DNA from: CAVTTH01 sp963737545
Lineage (GTDB): Bacteria; Verrucomicrobiota; Verrucomicrobiia; Chthoniobacterales; UBA10450
Assembly (NCBI GenBank): GCA_963737545.1
Contig: CAVTTH010000001.1
Coordinates: forward strand, 372,001 to 436,000
Direction: 5' to 3'
Length of the DNA stretch: 64,000 nt
In this document: positions 59,879 through 64,000 of the stretch, piece by piece
Layout of the letters: every line of letters starts with the position of its first letter
How positions within the stretch are numbered: position 1 is the stretch's first letter
Made by a program: the position numbers and the translations under genes
The notes under the pieces: generated by a model
What the model was told of the DNA's origin: nothing
The model's database searches: none
The model's input: the letters and a program-made list of their open reading frames with translations, nothing else

Positions 59879-62132
59879 CTAACGTTTCATCAGCAACTCT
59901 CGCAGGGCATCCACTCTGTTCACCGGCGCCCGGCACACAAAGTTTTCGCATGCATAAGCCGTTGCTTTTCCATCCAATTGCGACATGGCTGTCAGCGCCT
60001 CCAGTTTTTCTTGAAGGTACTTCTGCCCTTCAGCTCCATCGGCAAGAAGAACGATCGTGTTCGGGAGAAAATGCCGGCTAACTTCGCCAAGGAGCGCATG
60101 GGTGTCCGGCGCATCCCGCTTCCCGGCAATCACGATCTGCTTCGGTTTCGCCAGGCTGTAATCGAACGCGACCAGCATTTGCGGCATTGCGCTCGGGAAA
60201 TGCGAAATCTGTGGAGTAAATGCAGCGATCGATTTCTCTGCGCGCTTCCGCAGCGTCTCGTCGTCACGAATCTGAGCCAGCCGCAGAAGATTGAGCGCCG
60301 CGACCGAGCTTGCAGCCGGCTCGGCGCTGTCGTTATCGTCTTTCATGCGCAAGACAACGCTCTTGTCCTTGCCACTGGTGCTGAAATAGCCGCCATTCTT
60401 TTCATCAAGAAATAATCGGTCCTGCGTTTGCTGCAGTTCGACCGCGAACTTGAACCACTCGACGTCGAACGACGCCTCGTAGAGATCGAGGAGTCCTTGA
60501 GTGACGAACGCATAATCGTCGGCAAACCCTGTCACGCCGCCGCGACCCTCGCGATAGCTTCGATACAATTGCGATTTGTCCCAGAGATTCGCCCGAACAA
60601 ACTCCGCCGCTCGAACCGCGCTCTCGAGATAACGGGAATCGTTCAGGACCCGAGCCGCACGCGCAAACGCCGAAATCATCAGGCCGTTCCACGACGCGAT
60701 GATCTTGTCGTCGAGATGCGGCCGCGGGCGTTTGTTTCGAATGGCCAACAACTTTTCACGACTGCGCGCAAGCGATTGCCGGACCTCGCCTTCACTCCTG
60801 GCAAAATGTTTCGCGGTGTCCGCGATGGCATGTCGTTCGATCAGGACATTCTTGCCGCGGAATTCGTCCTGCGGATCACTCCCTTCCGGCGCGTTGCCGT
60901 GCGGCTGCACACCGTAATGGAAATCAAAAATCTCAGCGGCGTCACCCAGGGCTGCGTCGATTTCTTTTTTTGTCCAAACATAGAACACGCCTTCACCATG
61001 TTCGGGCTTGCCCTCTTCAAACAAACTATCGGCGTCCTCCGCGGAATAAAATCCGCCCCCTTTCGAGGTCATGTCGCGCTCGACGTAATCGAGGATGTCG
61101 CAGGCGACCGACTCATACTGCGAATCCTGCGTAATTTGAAACGCGTCGAGATAAGCGACCGCGAGTTGCGCCTGATCGTAAAGCATCTTTTCAAAATGCG
61201 GAACGTGCCAGAAACGATCGACCGAGTAGCGATGAAAACCGCCGCCGAGATGATCGTGAATTCCACCGGCTGCCATTTTTCGAAGCGTGACAAGGTCCAT
61301 CCGCAAGGCCTCTTCCGATTTTGCATCCGCATCCGCACGGGAGGGCGAAGCTCCCGCTGAGCCGTTGGGCTTCGCTGCATCCACGGCTCGGCTGGAGTCT
61401 CGCCCTCCCATTTCGCAATTGCGTGCGTAAAACCGCGTCAGGAAATTGAGCGCAACCGGCCGGGGAAACTTCGGGGCGCTGCCGAATCCGCCTTCCTTGT
61501 CGTCGAATGTGCGGGAGAGCTGGTCGTAAGCTTGTTCGAAAATGTCGATGGCCGAGCGCATTGCCCCTGGCCGGCTGTGCCGATTGCGCCTCACGCAACG
61601 CCTCTACGATCTTCGTGCCCTGCTCAACAATCTTCTCATGGTTCTCCTTCCACGCCCCGGCGATCTTCTCGAGCACCTTCCTGAAACCGGGCTGACCGTA
61701 GCGATCTTCCGGCGGAAAATAAGTCCCGCCGACAAACGGTTTCAGATCCGGCGTAAGCCAGACGCTCATCGGCCAACCGCCGCCACCAGTGGTCGCCTGG
61801 ACGAATGTCATATAAACGCGATCGACGTCTGGCCGTTCCTCGCGATCAACTTTGATGTTCACGAATTCACGGTTCATGATGGCCGCCGTCTCGTCGTTTT
61901 CAAAAGACTCGTGCGCCATGACGTGGCACCAGTGACAAGTGGAATACCCGATCGAGAGGAAGATCGGCTTGTTTTCCTTACGCGCCTTCGCGAATGCTTC
62001 CTCGCCCCACGGATACCAGTCGACCGGATTGTGCGCGTGTTGGAGAAGGTAGGGCGATTTTTCGTGTGCGAGTCTGTTCGCGGTTTGCACGGGTCCGGGC
62101 TGAACTTCGGCCACAATGTGCGGGGGCGTCAC
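59879..62132 (-). pseudogene. YyaL/SSP411-like thioredoxin-domain protein, one frameshift
   Basis: The ATG at 62132 starts with LAHEKSPYLLQHAHNPVDWY, SIGYSTCHWCHVMAHESFEN and GGGGWPMSVWLTPDLKPF, the thioredoxin-like (DUF255) part. Near 61560 one extra base shifts the frame (REAQSAQPARG, then AMRSAIDIFEQAYDQL), and the large alpha/alpha-barrel, glucosidase-like part follows with GGGFHRYSVDRFWHVPHFEK and ISAFARAARVLNDSRYLESA. Full-length products of about 750 residues are normal for this family. A palindromic element (61338-61410) sits inside the coding region. Confidence 0.85.
61338..61410. repeat. In-frame palindromic element inside the YyaL-like gene
   Basis: gggagggcgaagctcccgct at the left pairs with ctggagtctcgccctccc at the right, with inner arms tgagccg/cggctcg. 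The reverse strand reads SSRAVDAAKPNGSAGASPSR, an insertion of about 24 codons not expected in the family. Confidence 0.75.
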
Positions 62133-62185
62133 CCGTCATCCTACCGCCAAACGCGCAAAGCAAAAGGGTGTTCTAACCGGCTTTC

Positions 62186-62590
62186 TTATGTCCGCTGGGG
62201 CAACTCCAGCTTTGGCGCTGCCTCGGGAGACCAAGGGTTCACCTCGTAGTGGGATGCGACAATTATTTCCGCGTGCGCGGATAGTTTCGCGCGTAGAGCC
62301 GCGACGTCGAGGCCATGGTGGGTGGGAACAAATTGCTCGAGATTGCGGTTGGCCAATCGAAACAGCCGGACGGCAGGAGATAATCGCCGGCCATGTTTAG
62401 GATGGGTGGGATGCTGGAATTGCTTTTGCAAATGAACGAACGCGCCGGCGGCTTGAATCAGTCCCTTGAAAAAATTCGCATCCTCCGATTTCGTCTTCAG
62501 CCAAAGTTGTTCCAGGACATCATGCGCCTCGTAATAACGTTGCTCATTCCAACACTGAAAGAATCCAAGGTAACAGGGATTGTCCGACAC
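62186..62590 (-). CDS. DUF309-family protein
   Basis: 134 residues. Pattern FFQCWNEQRYYEAHDVLEQL and FFKGLIQAAGAFVHLQKQFQ, the conserved helical core of DUF309. Function unknown. It is upstream of the YyaL-like gene on the same strand, 53 bp away. Confidence 0.85.
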   Translation of the reverse strand: MSDNPCYLGFFQCWNEQRYYEAHDVLEQLWLKTKSEDANFFKGLIQAAGAFVHLQKQFQHPTHPKHGRRLSPAVRLFRLANRNLEQFVPTHHGLDVAALRAKLSAHAEIIVASHYEVNPWSPEAAPKLELPQRT

Positions 62591-62761
62591 GCGCCGAGGA
62601 GGCCGCTTCTCCCTGGAGCTGGCTGACCAAATGCGAAATCCGCTCGCCTTTACTTTTCAAGGGCTTAACCTGAGCACGGCGGAGATGATCGGCAAACGAG
62701 CACGCTTGGATTTTTCGGAGGGAGCGCGATTGCGTGACTCCGAAGGTTTTCGGGGCGAAGG

Positions 62762-64000
62762 ATGACGCCACTCAGTCTCGTTATTCTCCTCGCAGTCATC
62801 GCGGCTCTGGTCTTCTGTTCCGCGCTTTTTTCCGGACTCGAGACTGCACTCTTCTCGCTCAAACCGCACCAGCTTCGGCGTTTGGAGGGACAGCATCCTT
62901 CGCTCGCCCAATTCATCCAGGTCCTCCGAAATAATCCGCGACGGGTCCTGAACGTCCTGCTGCTGGCTGACACTCTGGTGAATGTTCCGCTCGTCGTGCT
63001 TTGCCTGTTTTTCCTCTGGGAAGGGCCGCTGGCGGGACACGTTCCGCAATGGGTCGCCACCACCCTTATCTTCGCCATCGTTGTCCTGCTTTGCGATTTG
63101 ATTCCGAAACTGCTCGCGCTCTCGGCCTCTTCTCGACTCTCCACCCTCGGCGTCTTCACCCTCAAGCTTTCCATGCCACTCCTCGATCGAGTCGGCAACG
63201 CACTCGAAGCAACCAGCGCATCAGTAATCGATTTCCTGACGCCGGCCCACTTGCGGACGCGCACGAGGATGACCGATGAGGAATTAGAAACACTGGTCGA
63301 AATCGGAGAGGAGGAAGGTTCGCTGCGCGAGTCCGAAGGGGAGATGATCCAGGAAATCATCAAGCTCGGCGACAAAACGGCCAAGGATTGTATGACGCCG
63401 CGGGTGGATACCTTTTCCCTGCCGGACGATTTGCCTAACGAAGAGGCGATCGCCCGTTTAAAGGAGAAACGCCATCGCCGGGTCCCGGTCTATGCGGAAA
63501 CGCCAGATCAGATTTTGGGAATCATCGACGTGAAGCGGTTCCTCCTCGATCCGAGCGAACATTACACCGAGACTCTGGCGCCGCCTTCGTTCGTGCCCGA
63601 GACCATGCGCGCGCTGGATTTGCTCCGCGGGTTCCTCTCGCATCCCCAGGGCATGGCCATCGTAGTCGATGAATTCGGCGGCACGGAAGGCATCATTACC
63701 TTGTCCGACATCGTCGAAGAAATCATGAGCGACGCCGCCCCGCTGGGAGATGCGGACCTTTACATCGAGCCGTTGGAGAACGGAAAATTCCTTGTGAGCG
63801 GAAACGCCCGATTGGACGACTTGCGTGAACACCTCGGATTCGAAATCGAAGCCGACGGAATCGACACCATCGGCGGCTTTGTTTTCAATCGGTTGGGATA
63901 CTTGCCGGCATCGGGCACGCAGGTCGAGATTCCACGGCTCAAAATTACGATTCGGCGCGCCGGACGGAAGCGCATCGAAGAGATGTTAGCTGGAAAAGAG
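62762..64000 (+). CDS. CNNM/CorC-HlyC family transporter-like protein (partial, runs off window)
   Basis: The frame is open from an ATG at 62762 to the window end, 413 residues. DUF21/CNNM membrane domain with three or four helices (LVILLAVIAALVFCSALFSG, ETALFSL, TTLIFAIVVLLCDLIPKL), then two CBS domains (TPRVDTFSLPDDLPNEEAIA, RVPVYAETPDQILGIIDVKR, VVDEFGGTEGIITLSDIVEE) and the CorC_HlyC domain start (LYIEPLENGKFLVSGNARLD). The family moves or regulates Mg2+/Co2+. It contains a TCGTTAGG octamer on the reverse strand at 63434. Confidence 0.9.
   Translation, partial: MTPLSLVILLAVIAALVFCSALFSGLETALFSLKPHQLRRLEGQHPSLAQFIQVLRNNPRRVLNVLLLADTLVNVPLVVLCLFFLWEGPLAGHVPQWVATTLIFAIVVLLCDLIPKLLALSASSRLSTLGVFTLKLSMPLLDRVGNALEATSASVIDFLTPAHLRTRTRMTDEELETLVEIGEEEGSLRESEGEMIQEIIKLGDKTAKDCMTPRVDTFSLPDDLPNEEAIARLKEKRHRRVPVYAETPDQILGIIDVKRFLLDPSEHYTETLAPPSFVPETMRALDLLRGFLSHPQGMAIVVDEFGGTEGIITLSDIVEEIMSDAAPLGDADLYIEPLENGKFLVSGNARLDDLREHLGFEIEADGIDTIGGFVFNRLGYLPASGTQVEIPRLKITIRRAGRKRIEEMLAGKE

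Overview
This 64 kb window looks like a chromosomal piece of a free-living, GC-rich, Gram-negative bacterium. I place it in the Verrucomicrobiota, probably a soil Spartobacteria/Chthoniobacterales relative. That placement is inference: it rests on the secreted delta-60/dockerin-like protein, the S74 tail-fibre-like surface proteins, the LPS-type glycosyltransferases and dispersed palindromes that encode 'AGASPSRAD'-like peptides. No rRNA gene is present; one tRNA-Cys is.

Layout. 1-7.8 kb: the N-terminal part of a ClpX-like unfoldase, a frameshifted secreted delta-60 repeat protein, a frameshifted nucleoredoxin-like protein, a zinc-ribbon Ser/Thr kinase and rluD. 7.8-13.1 kb: a minus-strand run with a GT-C type membrane glycosyltransferase, an unusual glycoside-hydrolase-like/GT2 fusion, and hemL. 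13.2-14.8 kb: tRNA-Cys, a fossil C-terminus of the family that fills the next region, and a TPR membrane protein. 14.9-28.4 kb: a tandem array of seven paralogous secreted beta-roll proteins with 17-residue repeats. Their C-termini alternate strictly between a Peptidase S74 type and an 'MLN' type without S74. Each copy has the same foldable leader, and the spacers carry fragments of the 3' end of the S58 (DmpA-type) peptidase gene at 28.4-29.6 kb. 29.9-35.3 kb: secreted proteins including an OmpA-domain protein with a Pro-Thr linker. 35.5-43.4 kb: dnaX-ybaB, a PHP phosphoesterase, an M23 peptidase, a Tat metallophosphoesterase and a moaA-moaC-mog cluster. 43.5-53 kb: a lipoprotein, ubiD, a glycine-zipper lipoprotein, a squalene/phytoene synthase, lepA-lepB, and an FHA-HAD-STAS set. 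53.1-58.5 kb: an envelope glycan cluster (two GT4, one GT9, one MsbA-like ABC exporter). 58.5-64 kb: DUF1802, a PHP protein, a frameshifted YyaL-like protein, DUF309, and a CNNM/CorC protein cut by the window end.

The most unusual content is the seven-copy array with its shared leader and its duplicated peptidase-gene fragments. A second signal is the octamer TCGTTAGG, found at least 17 times on both strands, in different reading frames and between genes. Several accessory genes carry frameshifts (about ten indels in six loci) while housekeeping genes are intact. This could be real decay or residual assembly error, and only reads can decide.
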